This document shows, in pieces, positions 25,214-34,181 of a DNA stretch of 64,000 nucleotides (its first letter is position 1; every line of letters begins with the position of its first letter). The stretch covers positions 2,232,001 through 2,296,000 of the forward strand of contig NZ_CP139970.1 in assembly GCF_034424545.1 (NCBI RefSeq), given 5' to 3'. The notes under the pieces were generated by a model. The model was not told where the DNA came from, made no database searches, and worked only from the letters and a program-made list of their open reading frames with translations. The position numbers and the translations under genes are program-made. The DNA comes from Trinickia caryophylli (GTDB lineage: Bacteria > Pseudomonadota > Gammaproteobacteria > Burkholderiales > Burkholderiaceae).

Positions 25214-27565
25214 ATGACAACAAATCGTATGGCATTGCGCCGAATCGCAGCAACGTTGCTGATCGCGGGCATGATGGCAGCGCAAGGCGCGCATGCGGAG
25301 GTCGCGCTCAACTTCGTCAACGCCGATATCGATCAGGTCGCGAAGGCGATCGGCGCCGCGACCGGCAAGACGATCATCGTCGATCCGCGGGTCAAGGGGC
25401 AGTTGAACCTCGTATCCGAGAATCCCGTTCCCGAGGACCAGGCGATCAAGACGCTGGAATCGGCGCTGCGCATGCAGGGTTTCGCGCTCGTTCAGGATCA
25501 CGGTTTGCTGAAGGTCGTGCCGGAGGCCGATGCCAAGCTTCAGGGCGTGCCCACTTATGTCGGCAATGTGACGAGCGCGCGCGGCGATCAGGTCATCACG
25601 CAGGTTTTCCAACTGCATAACGAATCGGCGAACAATCTGCTGCCGGTGCTGCGCCCGCTTATTTCGCCGAACAACACCATCGCGGCCTATCCAGCCAACA
25701 ATACTCTCGTCGTTACCGACTATGCCGACAACGTCAGGCGCATCGCGTCGATCATCGCCGGTGTCGACAACGCGGCGGGCCGCGAGATCGAGGTCGTTTC
25801 GCTGAAGAACGCCAACGCCGTCGATATGGCGCAGCAGCTCTCGAAGCTGCTCGATCCCGGCGCGATCGGCAATACCGATGCAACGCTGAAGGTATCGGTC
25901 TCGGCCGATCCGCGCACAAATTCCCTCTTGCTGCGCGCATCGAACAAGGCGCGGCTGGCGGTGGCCAAGAAGCTTGCGCAGCAGCTCGACGCCCCGAGTT
26001 CCGAGCCGGGCAACATGCATGTCGTGCATCTGCGCAACGCGAATGCGGTGCAGCTTGCAAAGACCTTGCGCGGCATGATGGGCAAAGGGGCGGGAGAAGG
26101 TGCGTCGAGCGCCGAATCGAACAACGCGAACTCGTTCAATCAGGGCGGCGGCGCGATGTCGACCGGCACGAGCGGCGTCCCGCCGCTGCCCTCGTCGTAC
26201 GGCGGCAGCTCGCTCGGCGGAAGCGGCAGTTCGCTGCTGGGCTCGAGCGGCGGCGGACGAGGCGGTGCCGACAACAACGGCGGCTTTCTGGGCGACAAGC
26301 AAGGCCAGAACAACGACCAGAACCAACCGGGCGGCATGATTCAGGCCGATGCAGCGACGAACTCGCTCGTCATCACCGCGTCGGACGCCGTGTATCGCAA
26401 TCTGCGTGCCGTGATCGACCAGCTCGACGCGCGTCGTGCGCAGGTCTATATCGAAGCGCTGGTTGTCGAGCTGAATTCGACCAGGGCCGGCAATCTTGGA
26501 ATCCAATGGCAGATTGCGAACGGCAACCTTCTGGCGGGTACCAATCTCTCCAGTACCGCCGGCAACGCAAACAGTTCCAATATTCTCACCGTGGCAGCGG
26601 GGTTGGCCGCGGGCGGCGCTACCGGGGCCGCGTCGCTGCCGAACACCCTCACTCAGGGTTTGAACGTCGGATGGCTGCACAACATGTTCGGCGTGCAGGG
26701 GCTCGGCGGGCTGCTCCAGTACTTTGCCGGCGTAAGCGACGCGAACGTGCTGTCCACCCCGAATCTCGTCACGCTCGACAACGAGGAAGCGAAGATCGTC
26801 GTCGGCCAAAACGTGCCGATTCCGACCGGGTCGTACGCGAACCTGTCGACCGCCACACCGGGCACGGCCTTCAATACCTACGACCGGCGCGACGTCGGCC
26901 TGACGCTGCACGTGAAGCCGCAGATCACCGCCGGCGGGATCCTCAAACTTCAGCTCTATACCGAAGACTCGTCGGTTGTCGGCAGTACGATCAGCACGTC
27001 GGCGAATTCGCAGGGCCCGACGTTCAACATACGTTCGATCCAGTCGACCGTGCTCGCGGACAACGGTGAAATCATCGTGCTGGGCGGCCTGATGCAGGAC
27101 AACTACCAGGTGTCGAACAGCAAGGTGCCGCTGCTCGGCGACATCCCCTGGATCGGTCAACTGTTTCGCTCGGAAACCAAGCAGCGTCAGAAAACGAACC
27201 TGATGGTGTTCCTGCGGCCGGTGATCATCAACGACAGCGACACGGCGCAGCAAATCACCGAGAACCGCTACAACTACGTGCAGGACATGACGGGCGGATA
27301 TCGCTCGGATAACAACGTGATGCGCGACAAGGACTTCCCGGTTGTTCCCCCGATGCCGGCCGGCCCGAGCCAGGGCGCATCGCCGGCAACGAACCTGTTC
27401 GATCTCAGGCAGATGACCCGGCAACCGACACCGCAGCCACAGACACAGACACAGCCGCAGACAGCACCGTCACAACCACAGGCCGTGCCGTTGCAGCAGG
27501 AGCCGCCGCAACCGCAGGCCGTGCCTCAGCAGGCGCAGCCGGCAACACCGGGAGCGTCGCAGTGA
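25214..27565 (+). CDS. gspD: Type II secretion system secretin
   Basis: A 783-residue outer-membrane channel. After a signal peptide (ALRRIAATLLIAGMMAAQGAHA) come the N0 domain (VALNFVNADIDQVAKAIGAA), N1-N3 repeats up to about residue 330, and a Ser/Gly/Asn-rich linker near 300-375. The secretin core follows, including VPLLGDIPWIGQLFR close to residue 655. The last 60 residues are a Pro/Gln repeat tail. Twelve to fifteen copies form the pore through which folded exoproteins leave. First gene of the gspDEF operon; its stop overlaps the gspE start. Confidence 0.95.
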   Translation: MTTNRMALRRIAATLLIAGMMAAQGAHAEVALNFVNADIDQVAKAIGAATGKTIIVDPRVKGQLNLVSENPVPEDQAIKTLESALRMQGFALVQDHGLLKVVPEADAKLQGVPTYVGNVTSARGDQVITQVFQLHNESANNLLPVLRPLISPNNTIAAYPANNTLVVTDYADNVRRIASIIAGVDNAAGREIEVVSLKNANAVDMAQQLSKLLDPGAIGNTDATLKVSVSADPRTNSLLLRASNKARLAVAKKLAQQLDAPSSEPGNMHVVHLRNANAVQLAKTLRGMMGKGAGEGASSAESNNANSFNQGGGAMSTGTSGVPPLPSSYGGSSLGGSGSSLLGSSGGGRGGADNNGGFLGDKQGQNNDQNQPGGMIQADAATNSLVITASDAVYRNLRAVIDQLDARRAQVYIEALVVELNSTRAGNLGIQWQIANGNLLAGTNLSSTAGNANSSNILTVAAGLAAGGATGAASLPNTLTQGLNVGWLHNMFGVQGLGGLLQYFAGVSDANVLSTPNLVTLDNEEAKIVVGQNVPIPTGSYANLSTATPGTAFNTYDRRDVGLTLHVKPQITAGGILKLQLYTEDSSVVGSTISTSANSQGPTFNIRSIQSTVLADNGEIIVLGGLMQDNYQVSNSKVPLLGDIPWIGQLFRSETKQRQKTNLMVFLRPVIINDSDTAQQITENRYNYVQDMTGGYRSDNNVMRDKDFPVVPPMPAGPSQGASPATNLFDLRQMTRQPTPQPQTQTQPQTAPSQPQAVPLQQEPPQPQAVPQQAQPATPGASQ

Positions 27566-29058
27566 GCGACGTGAGTGGCACTTCCCACGAAGGCGCCGCG
27601 GGTGAACGCCAGGCGCCCTCGCCGCTCGCGGCGCGTCTTTTGCCGTACGGATTTGCGCGCAACGGTCAGATTCTCGTCGCGCATCAGCGCCCCGAAGGGA
27701 TCGAAGTCTGGATCAGCGAGCGCACGAACGGCGCGGCGCTCGCGGAAGTGGCACGCAACTTCGGCGCGCTGACGGCGGTTCGCCTGCCGGCCGACGAACT
27801 GGCCCAGGCGATCAACCAGGCATACGAGCGCAACGACGGCAGCGCGGCGCAGGTCGTGGGCGAAGTGGAAGGCGAAGTCGATCTGTCGCGCCTGATGCAG
27901 GACATCCCGGAGGTGGAGGACCTGCTCGAATCGGAAGACGACGCGCCGATCATCCGCATGATCAACGCACTGCTCACGCAGGCCGCGCGCGAGCATGCTT
28001 CCGACATCCACATCGAGCCGTTCGAGAATGCGTCCGTCGTGCGTTTTCGCGTGGACGGGACGCTGCGCGACGTCGTGCGCCCGAAAAAAGCGCTGCATGG
28101 CGCGCTGATCTCGCGCATCAAGATCATGGCGCAGCTCGACATCGCCGAGAAACGTCTGCCGCAGGACGGCCGCATCACCTTGCGCGTGGGCGGCCGCGCG
28201 CTGGACGTGCGCGTGTCCACGCTGCCCACGGGGCACGGCGAGCGCGCCGTGCTGCGGCTGCTCGAAAAAGACGCCCAGCATCTGAACCTCGAAGCGCTCG
28301 GCATGGGCCCCGATACGCTTGCGCAGTTCGACAAGCTCATCTCGCGGCCACATGGCATCGTGCTCGTCACCGGGCCCACCGGCTCGGGCAAGACGACCAC
28401 GCTCTACGCCTCGCTCTCGCGCCTGGAGACGGCCACGACCAACATCATGACGGTCGAGGATCCGATCGAGTACGACCTCTCGGGCATCGGCCAGACGCAG
28501 GTCAACGAGCGTATCGGCATGACGTTCGCGCGTGCGCTGCGCTCGATCCTGCGTCAGGACCCCGACATCATCATGATCGGCGAGATCCGCGATCTGGAAA
28601 CGGCGCAGATCGCCGTGCAGGCCTCGCTCACGGGCCACCTCGTGCTGGCTACGCTGCACACGAACGACGCGGCCTCCGCCGTCACGCGTCTGACCGACAT
28701 GGGCGTGGAGCCCTATCTGCTCGCCTCCTCGCTGCTCGGCGTGCTCGCGCAGCGGCTCGTGCGCAGGCTGTGCCCGGTGTGCAAGGAAGAGCGGGTGGAG
28801 GAAGGCCGCGTGCACTGGCACCCGGTGGGCTGCGACAAGTGCGCGCGCTCGGGCTACGCGGGCCGGCGCGGCATCTACGAACTGCTCGTGATCGACGATG
28901 CGATCCGCACGATGATCCATCACAACGCGGCCGATGCCGAGATCCTGGTTACCGCCCGCGCGCAGGGCATGCGCACGCTGCGCGAGGACGGCGAACGTTG
29001 GCTCGCCTCGGGCATGACGTCGCTCGAGGAGCTGATCCGCGTGACGGGCGGCGCGTGA
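27562..29058 (+). CDS. gspE: Type II secretion system ATPase
   Basis: A 498-residue cytoplasmic motor starting with GTG that overlaps the gspD stop by four bases. Walker A GPTGSGKTTTLYAS is near residue 270, followed by the Asp box (MTVEDPIEYDL), Walker B (DPDIIMIGEIRDLETA) and the His box (GHLVLATLHTNDA). The zinc-binding insert CPVC...CDKC is present, with 16 residues between the pairs, shorter than in classical EpsE. It powers growth and retraction of the pseudopilus and docks to GspL. Confidence 0.95.
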   Translation: MSDVSGTSHEGAAGERQAPSPLAARLLPYGFARNGQILVAHQRPEGIEVWISERTNGAALAEVARNFGALTAVRLPADELAQAINQAYERNDGSAAQVVGEVEGEVDLSRLMQDIPEVEDLLESEDDAPIIRMINALLTQAAREHASDIHIEPFENASVVRFRVDGTLRDVVRPKKALHGALISRIKIMAQLDIAEKRLPQDGRITLRVGGRALDVRVSTLPTGHGERAVLRLLEKDAQHLNLEALGMGPDTLAQFDKLISRPHGIVLVTGPTGSGKTTTLYASLSRLETATTNIMTVEDPIEYDLSGIGQTQVNERIGMTFARALRSILRQDPDIIMIGEIRDLETAQIAVQASLTGHLVLATLHTNDAASAVTRLTDMGVEPYLLASSLLGVLAQRLVRRLCPVCKEERVEEGRVHWHPVGCDKCARSGYAGRRGIYELLVIDDAIRTMIHHNAADAEILVTARAQGMRTLREDGERWLASGMTSLEELIRVTGGA

Positions 29059-29088
29059 TGGCGCATCAGCAACCGATCGGGGAGCGAT

Positions 29089-30306
29089 ATGCCGGCATTC
29101 CGCTTTGAGGCGATCGACACGGCGGGCCACGCGCAAAAGGGCGTGCTCGATGCGGACAGCGCGCGCTCGGCGCGTGCGCAGCTGCGCACGCAGGGCTTGA
29201 CGCCGCTGGTGGTCGAGCTGGCGGGCAGCGCCGCGCGCGGCGAGCGCAGCCGCCGCCTCGCGCTCGGGCGCAAGCTGTCGCAGCGCGAGCAGGCCATCCT
29301 CACGCGCCAGCTCGCGAGCCTGCTCACGGCGGGGCTGCCGCTGGACGAGGCGCTGGCCGTACTGACCGATCAGGCCGAGCGCGATTACATCCGCGAGCTC
29401 GTGGCCGCGATCCGTGCCGAGGTGCTCGGCGGGCATTCGCTGGCCAACGCGCTCGAGCAGCATCCGCGCGACTTTCCCGACATCTACCGCGCGCTCGTGG
29501 CGGCCGGCGAGCATACGGGCAAGCTCGGGCTCGTGCTCTCGCGGCTGGCCGACTACATCGAGCAGCGCAACGCACTCACGCAGAAGATCGTGCTGGCCTT
29601 CACCTATCCGGCCATCGTGACGCTCATTGCGTTCGGCATCGTCACGTTCCTGCTCAGCTATGTGGTACCGCAGGTGGTGAACGTCTTCGCGAGCACGAAG
29701 CAGCAACTGCCGTTTCTCACCGTGATGATGATGGCGCTCTCGGGTTTCGTGCGGCACTGGTGGTGGGCGATGCTGATTGCGGTGGCGATCGTCGTGTACG
29801 GCGTGCGCGGCGTGCTCGCGCAGGCGGGGCCGCGGCTTGCGTTCGACCGGTGGCTGCTCACCGCGCCGCTCGCGGGCAAGCTCGTGCGCGGCTACAACAC
29901 GGTGCGCTTTGCGAGCACGCTGGCGATTCTGACGGCGGCCGGCGTGCCGATTCTGCGTGCGCTGCAGGCGGCGGGAGAAACGCTGAACAATCGGGCGATG
30001 AGCGGCAACGTGGACGATGCGATCGTGCGCGTGCGCGAGGGCACGTCGCTTTCGCGCGCGCTCGGCAATACGCGCACGTTTCCGCCCGTGCTCGTGCACC
30101 TGATCCGTTCGGGCGAGGCCACGGGCGACGTGACGACGATGCTCGATCGCGCGGCCGAGGGCGAGGCGCGCGAACTCGAGCGGCGCACGATGTTTCTTAC
30201 GAGCCTGCTCGAGCCGCTGTTGATTCTGGCCATGGGCGGCGTCGTGCTCGTGATCGTGCTGGCCGTCATGCTGCCGATCATCGACTTGAACAACATGGTG
30301 CAGTGA
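29089..30306 (+). CDS. gspF: Type II secretion system inner-membrane platform protein
   Basis: A 405-residue polytopic protein, the usual GspF length, opening MPAFRFEAIDTAGHAQKGVL. It has two T2SSF domains (about 70-195 and 270-395), each with a helical bundle motif (LTRQLASLLTAGLPLDEAL and FASTLAILTAAGVPILRAL), and three membrane segments. GGGGAG precedes the ATG. It transmits GspE movement to the pseudopilins. Last gene of the gspDEF group; the next gene, gspC, is on the other strand 16 bases beyond. Confidence 0.95.
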   Translation: MPAFRFEAIDTAGHAQKGVLDADSARSARAQLRTQGLTPLVVELAGSAARGERSRRLALGRKLSQREQAILTRQLASLLTAGLPLDEALAVLTDQAERDYIRELVAAIRAEVLGGHSLANALEQHPRDFPDIYRALVAAGEHTGKLGLVLSRLADYIEQRNALTQKIVLAFTYPAIVTLIAFGIVTFLLSYVVPQVVNVFASTKQQLPFLTVMMMALSGFVRHWWWAMLIAVAIVVYGVRGVLAQAGPRLAFDRWLLTAPLAGKLVRGYNTVRFASTLAILTAAGVPILRALQAAGETLNNRAMSGNVDDAIVRVREGTSLSRALGNTRTFPPVLVHLIRSGEATGDVTTMLDRAAEGEARELERRTMFLTSLLEPLLILAMGGVVLVIVLAVMLPIIDLNNMVQ

Positions 30307-30321
30307 GAATGATGCTCGCGT

Positions 30322-30744
30322 TTACCGGACGTAGATGGTCGGCCCAGTGACGTTCGTCGGCAAAAAGACTTCGGAGCGCACGCCGTTGTGGTCGATCACG
30401 ATCGATCGCGGGCGCACTTCAGCGAGCTTCGAATCTTCGCCGATGCGGCCACCGAGGGCGATCGCGTGCGGCGGTTCGTCGCCCACGCCGACGATCGCAG
30501 CCGCCCCTTCTCGCAACGCGAGGATGCCGAAGAGCTTGATGCTGCGATTGACGTCGCGCGTGAGCTTGCCGCCGAAGAGTGCGGTGGCGTCTTCGACGGA
30601 TACGCTCGGCGCGACAGCCGCGGCTGGCGGTGCAGCCGGCGGCCGTGCGCTCAGCACGATGACCCAGTAAGTGATCGTTGCGCAAAAAACCGCGAACGTC
30701 ACGAACGAGAGGAGGCGAATTTGTAGGGTAGTCATGCGTGTCAT
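30322..30744 (-). CDS. gspC: Type II secretion protein GspC, short form in reverse orientation
   Basis: A 140-residue inner-membrane protein: short cytoplasmic tail, one TM (LLSFVTFAVFCATITYWVIVL, about residues 10-30), a Pro/Ala linker, then the homology region (DATALFGG, SIKLFGILALREGAAAIVG, VFLPTNV). Classical GspC is about 270 residues and ends in a PDZ or coiled-coil domain; this protein stops after the homology region. It links the platform to GspD. It is transcribed against the rest of the cluster, sitting between gspF and gspG. Starts at 30744 and 30735 are both possible. Confidence 0.85.
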   Translation of the reverse strand: MTRMTTLQIRLLSFVTFAVFCATITYWVIVLSARPPAAPPAAAVAPSVSVEDATALFGGKLTRDVNRSIKLFGILALREGAAAIVGVGDEPPHAIALGGRIGEDSKLAEVRPRSIVIDHNGVRSEVFLPTNVTGPTIYVR

Positions 30745-30867
30745 TGTACGAACTATTTCCGGGCCTGAGCGTGGCCGCGAACGCAAACGAACTGACATTA
30801 CAATCACCGGCCGTACCGCGCCGTGCCACGCGGCGTTTTTCGGCAAACTTTTTCAAATGAGGTAGGA

Positions 30868-31335
30868 ATGATGCAAATGTGGACGCGTCGTCAAATGGAA
30901 CTCGCCACTCATCGCGCACGGCGTCAGCGCGGCTTCACACTGATCGAAATCATGGTCGTGATTGCGATCCTCGGCATTCTCGCCGCCCTCATCGTGCCCA
31001 AGATCATGAGCCGTCCCGATGAGGCGCGCCGAGTGGCGGCCAAGCAGGATATCGGCTCGATCAAGCAGGCGCTCGATCTTTACCGGCTCGACAACGGGCG
31101 CTACCCGACGCAGGAGCAAGGCTTGCAGGCGCTCACCGCGAAGCCGACCACCGATCCGGTTCCGAACAACTGGAAAGATGGCGGCTATCTCGAAAGGCTG
31201 CCGACCGACCCGTGGGGCCATCCCTATCAGTACCTGAACCCTGGCGTGCATGGTGAGATCGACGTCTTCAGCTACGGCGCCGATGGCAAACCGGGCGGGG
31301 AAGGCAACGACGCCGATATCGGGTCCTGGCAGTAA
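30868..31335 (+). CDS. gspG: Type II secretion major pseudopilin
   Basis: A 155-residue prepilin. The leader ends in QRG, with prepilin-peptidase cleavage before [19 protein letters not shown], the hydrophobic helix that packs the pilus core. The C-terminal domain has the GspG calcium-site region ([13 protein letters not shown] and [19 protein letters not shown]). GAGGTAGGA lies directly before ATG 30868. It is the main subunit of the piston-like pseudopilus and heads the gspGHIJKLMN operon. Confidence 0.95.
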   Translation: MMQMWTRRQMELATHRARRQRGFTLIEIMVVIAILGILAALIVPKIMSRPDEARRVAAKQDIGSIKQALDLYRLDNGRYPTQEQGLQALTAKPTTDPVPNNWKDGGYLERLPTDPWGHPYQYLNPGVHGEIDVFSYGADGKPGGEGNDADIGSWQ

Positions 31336-31391
31336 TCGGGCCTGCGTTCGCCTTCGTGCCTTTTGCGCCCCGTTCTCCTTCTACCGCGATC

Positions 31392-31895
31392 ATGGACCGC
31401 CCGACGAGAGGCCGCCGCGATTCCCGCACCGCCCGCCTGACCGGCGCGGCGGGCTTCACGCTGCTCGAGATGCTGGTCGTGCTCGTGATCGCGGGGCTGC
31501 TGGTTTCGCTGGCGTCGGTGTCGATCACGCGCAATCCGCGCACCGAATTGAAGGAGGAGGCGCAGCGGCTTGCGCTGCTTTTCGAATCGGCGTCCGACGA
31601 GGCGCAGGTGCGCGCACGCCCCATTGCCTGGCAGCCCGTTGCGGGCGGCTATCGCTTCGACGTTCGCACCGACGACGGGTGGCGGCCGATCCAGCGCGAC
31701 GACCTGCTGCGCGAACGCAGATGGGAAGGTGGCGTGACCGACGTCGCGATCGACTATCCGGGCTCGGATCAGCGTCCGGAGCGCATCGTATTCGGTGTCG
31801 AGAGCATCGGTGCGGCGGTGACCGTCACGCTTTACTCGGCGGTTGGCCGCGCGACGATCGTCGGCACCGGCAACGGTCGCTACGAGGTACGGTGA
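31392..31895 (+). CDS. gspH: Type II secretion minor pseudopilin GspH
   Basis: A 167-residue prepilin with cleavage motif AAG before FTLLEMLVVLVIAGLLVSLA, and a GspH-type C-terminal domain (LALLFESASDEAQVRARPIAW, GWRPIQRDDLL). A GTG 36 bases upstream could extend it; the ATG was preferred, though neither has a clear ribosome-binding site. It joins the tip complex of the pseudopilus. gspI starts two bases after its stop. Confidence 0.9.
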   Translation: MDRPTRGRRDSRTARLTGAAGFTLLEMLVVLVIAGLLVSLASVSITRNPRTELKEEAQRLALLFESASDEAQVRARPIAWQPVAGGYRFDVRTDDGWRPIQRDDLLRERRWEGGVTDVAIDYPGSDQRPERIVFGVESIGAAVTVTLYSAVGRATIVGTGNGRYEVR

Positions 31896-31897
31896 CG

Positions 31898-32323
31898 ATG
31901 CGCCGTCTGCCCAGCCGTCTGTCCTTTTCGCGCTGTCCCGCCTCCCGTACCCGCTCGCGCGGCTTCACGATGATCGAGGTGCTCGTCGCGCTGGCGATCA
32001 TCGCTGTCGCGCTGGCCGCCGCGCTGCGTGCGAGCGCGATGCTCGCGAACAACGAGGCCGCGCTTCACCGCCGGCTGCTCGCGGGATGGAGTGCCGACAA
32101 CGTTCTTGCGCAGCTCTATCTGTCGCGCCAGTGGCCCGAGATCGGTTCGCATTCGTTCGATTGCTCGCAGGGCAACCAGCCGCTGCAGTGCACGCAACGC
32201 GTCAGCGCCACGCCGAACCCCGTATTCCGGCGCGTCGAAGTCTTCGTGAGCGTACCCGGTGAAGATGGCGTGCTCGCTCAACTCGTGACGGTGGTCGCCA
32301 ATGAGACGAATCGTGCGCTCTGA
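31898..32323 (+). CDS. gspI: Type II secretion minor pseudopilin GspI
   Basis: A 141-residue prepilin: leader ending in SRG, then FTMIEVLVALAIIAVALAAALR. The C-terminal part has NEAALHRRLLAGWSADNVLAQL and PNPVFRRVEVFV, typical of GspI, which nucleates the tip complex with GspJ and GspK. It starts just after gspH and overlaps gspJ by 23 bases, so translation is coupled. A much longer frame ending at the same stop is an artefact of reading through gspH in another frame. Confidence 0.92.
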   Translation: MRRLPSRLSFSRCPASRTRSRGFTMIEVLVALAIIAVALAAALRASAMLANNEAALHRRLLAGWSADNVLAQLYLSRQWPEIGSHSFDCSQGNQPLQCTQRVSATPNPVFRRVEVFVSVPGEDGVLAQLVTVVANETNRAL

Positions 32324-32990
32324 AGGCCACCGGCACCGACACCCGCGCGCGCAGAGCGGCTTTACGCTGATCGAGCTGATGGTGGCGATCGCGATTCTTG
32401 CCGTCATCGCTGTGCTGTCCTGGCGCGGACTCGAGCAGATCATCCGCGCGCGCCAGACCATTTCGAATTCGATGGAGGACGAGCGCGTTTTTGTGCAGTT
32501 TTTCGATCAGGTGCAGATCGATGCGCGCAAGGCGGCCAGCGACGACGAAGTGGGGCAGCCGGCCGTGGCCGTGGCCGGCGACATGCTGCAGATCGTCCGG
32601 CGCTTCGGCATGCCCGGCGAGGCGCCGCGGCTGCAGGTCGTGCGCTACCAGGTGAGCGGCGGGCGCGTGACCCGCTATGCGTCGCCGCCTGTGTCCACCG
32701 TCGGGGAGCTGCGGCGCCTGCTCGGCTCGTCGAGCGGCGCCGGTGCTTGGAGTGCCGTACCGCTCATAGGGGGCGTCGGGGTCATCACGGCGCGGCTTTA
32801 TGTACCGCGCGTGGGCTGGACCACGCAAATGAGCGAAGTGCGCGCGGAGATCGCGCGCAACGACAACAATATGAAGGTGCCGCAGTTCGGCAATGCGCCG
32901 CTCGAGCGCGCCGTGAAAGGTCTCGAGATCGGGATTGGCGCCACCTCGCTGCGCGTGCCGGTCACGCGCGTGTTTCTGATCGGGGAGTGA
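32301..32990 (+). CDS. gspJ: Type II secretion minor pseudopilin GspJ
   Basis: A 229-residue prepilin with cleavage after QSG before FTLIELMVAIAILAVIAVLSW. The large C-terminal domain (MEDERVFVQFFDQVQIDARKA, PPVSTVGELRRLLG) is of GspJ type. The ATG lies inside the last codons of gspI. It forms the pseudopilus tip with GspI and GspK. Confidence 0.92.
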   Translation: MRRIVRSEGHRHRHPRAQSGFTLIELMVAIAILAVIAVLSWRGLEQIIRARQTISNSMEDERVFVQFFDQVQIDARKAASDDEVGQPAVAVAGDMLQIVRRFGMPGEAPRLQVVRYQVSGGRVTRYASPPVSTVGELRRLLGSSSGAGAWSAVPLIGGVGVITARLYVPRVGWTTQMSEVRAEIARNDNNMKVPQFGNAPLERAVKGLEIGIGATSLRVPVTRVFLIGE

Positions 32991-32992
32991 CG

Positions 32993-34156
32993 ATGAGCGC
33001 GCGCAATCGAGCGTTTTCCCGGCACTCCGCAGTTTTGGGGCGTATCGGCCGCCGCGGCACAGGCCGGCCGGTCCCGCGTTCGCGCCGTGAGCGCGGCGCC
33101 GCGATCATCAGCGCACTGTTCGTTGCATCGCTCGCGGCGATACTGGTTGCGGGCATACTTTGGCGGCAACAGGTGCAGATCCGGCGCATCGAGAATCAGC
33201 GGCTGCTCGCGCAGGCGCAATGGGTCGCGCGCGGCGCGCTCGACTGGACGCGGCTCATCTTGCGCGCCGAGGCCGATGCGTCGCCGACGGTCACCTATCT
33301 GGGCGGCGTGTGGGCCGTGCCGATCGCGAGGACGCGCCTGTCCGATTTCCTCGGCAAGATCGGCGTGGGGCAGGCGGATCAGGGCGAGCATACATACGTG
33401 TCCGGCTGGATCGAGGATGCGCAAGGCAAGTTCAACCTGCGCAATCTCGTTTCGGTGCCGGCGCCGGGCAAGCTGCGGGTGGACGCGATGCAATTGCTCG
33501 CGTTCCAGCGGCTGCTGCAGTCGCTCGGCTTGAGCGGGCCGCTCGCGTCAAAGACGGCGCTCTACGTTCGCGCGTCGCTGATGCAGTCGGCCACGCGCTT
33601 CCAGACGCCCGCGAGCCAACTCGGCAACCAGCCGCCCCCGCCGCCGGGCGGCGCGGCGGGCGGCGAGAACTTCACGGACGATCCGGGGCTCGACGGCGCG
33701 CCCGACGACAACGCCGGTGCCGCGCCGCTGCAATTGATCGACGTGGATTCGCTTTTGAACGTGCCGGGGTTCACGCCGGAGATAGTCGAGCGGCTGCGCC
33801 CTTTCGTGACTTTCCTGCCGACGCAGACGCCCGTCAACATGAATACGGCGCGGGCCGAGGTCATCGCGGCGATCGTCCCGGGCATGTCGGTGGCGAGCGC
33901 GCAGGCGCTCGTATCGAGGCGGCAAACGGTATTTTTTCGCAACAGCGGCGATGTCGAACTGGCGCTGCGCGCTGCCGGAACCCTGGTTTCGGCCACCGGC
34001 ACGAACGGCCAGATTCCCATGGACGTGACGACGAGCTATTTTTTCGTACATGGCCACGTGGAGCACGAGCGCGCTCAGGTGGACCGCACGACGCTCGTCT
34101 ACCGCGATCCGCTCACGCACTCTACGCGCGTCGTGCGCGTGAGCGATCAGCCATGA
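32993..34156 (+). CDS. gspK: Type II secretion minor pseudopilin GspK
   Basis: A 387-residue protein, the largest pseudopilin. Unlike typical GspK it has a long Arg-rich leader of about 37 residues before GAAIISALFVASLAAILVAGIL. It then shows the alpha-domain features WIEDAQGKFNLRNLV and two helix-hairpin-helix-like segments (LLNVPGFTPEIVERL and NMNTARAEVIAAIVPGMS), with an insert of prolines and Gly near residue 210. GGGGAG precedes the ATG, two bases after gspJ. It caps the pseudopilus and probably contacts cargo. Confidence 0.92.
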   Translation: MSARNRAFSRHSAVLGRIGRRGTGRPVPRSRRERGAAIISALFVASLAAILVAGILWRQQVQIRRIENQRLLAQAQWVARGALDWTRLILRAEADASPTVTYLGGVWAVPIARTRLSDFLGKIGVGQADQGEHTYVSGWIEDAQGKFNLRNLVSVPAPGKLRVDAMQLLAFQRLLQSLGLSGPLASKTALYVRASLMQSATRFQTPASQLGNQPPPPPGGAAGGENFTDDPGLDGAPDDNAGAAPLQLIDVDSLLNVPGFTPEIVERLRPFVTFLPTQTPVNMNTARAEVIAAIVPGMSVASAQALVSRRQTVFFRNSGDVELALRAAGTLVSATGTNGQIPMDVTTSYFFVHGHVEHERAQVDRTTLVYRDPLTHSTRVVRVSDQP

Positions 34157-34181
34157 GCCAACAACGAGGAGAACAGGGCCT

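Noticed and set aside
24581..27424. 947-codon minus-strand open frame
   Set aside because: Antisense to gspD across its full length; no recognisable domain, low-complexity basic residues.
27526..30099. 857-codon minus-strand open frame
   Set aside because: Antisense to gspE and gspF; His/Arg-rich without domains.
31250..32323. 357-codon frame ending at the gspI stop
   Set aside because: Only the last 141 codons are gspI; the rest reads through gspH in the wrong frame.
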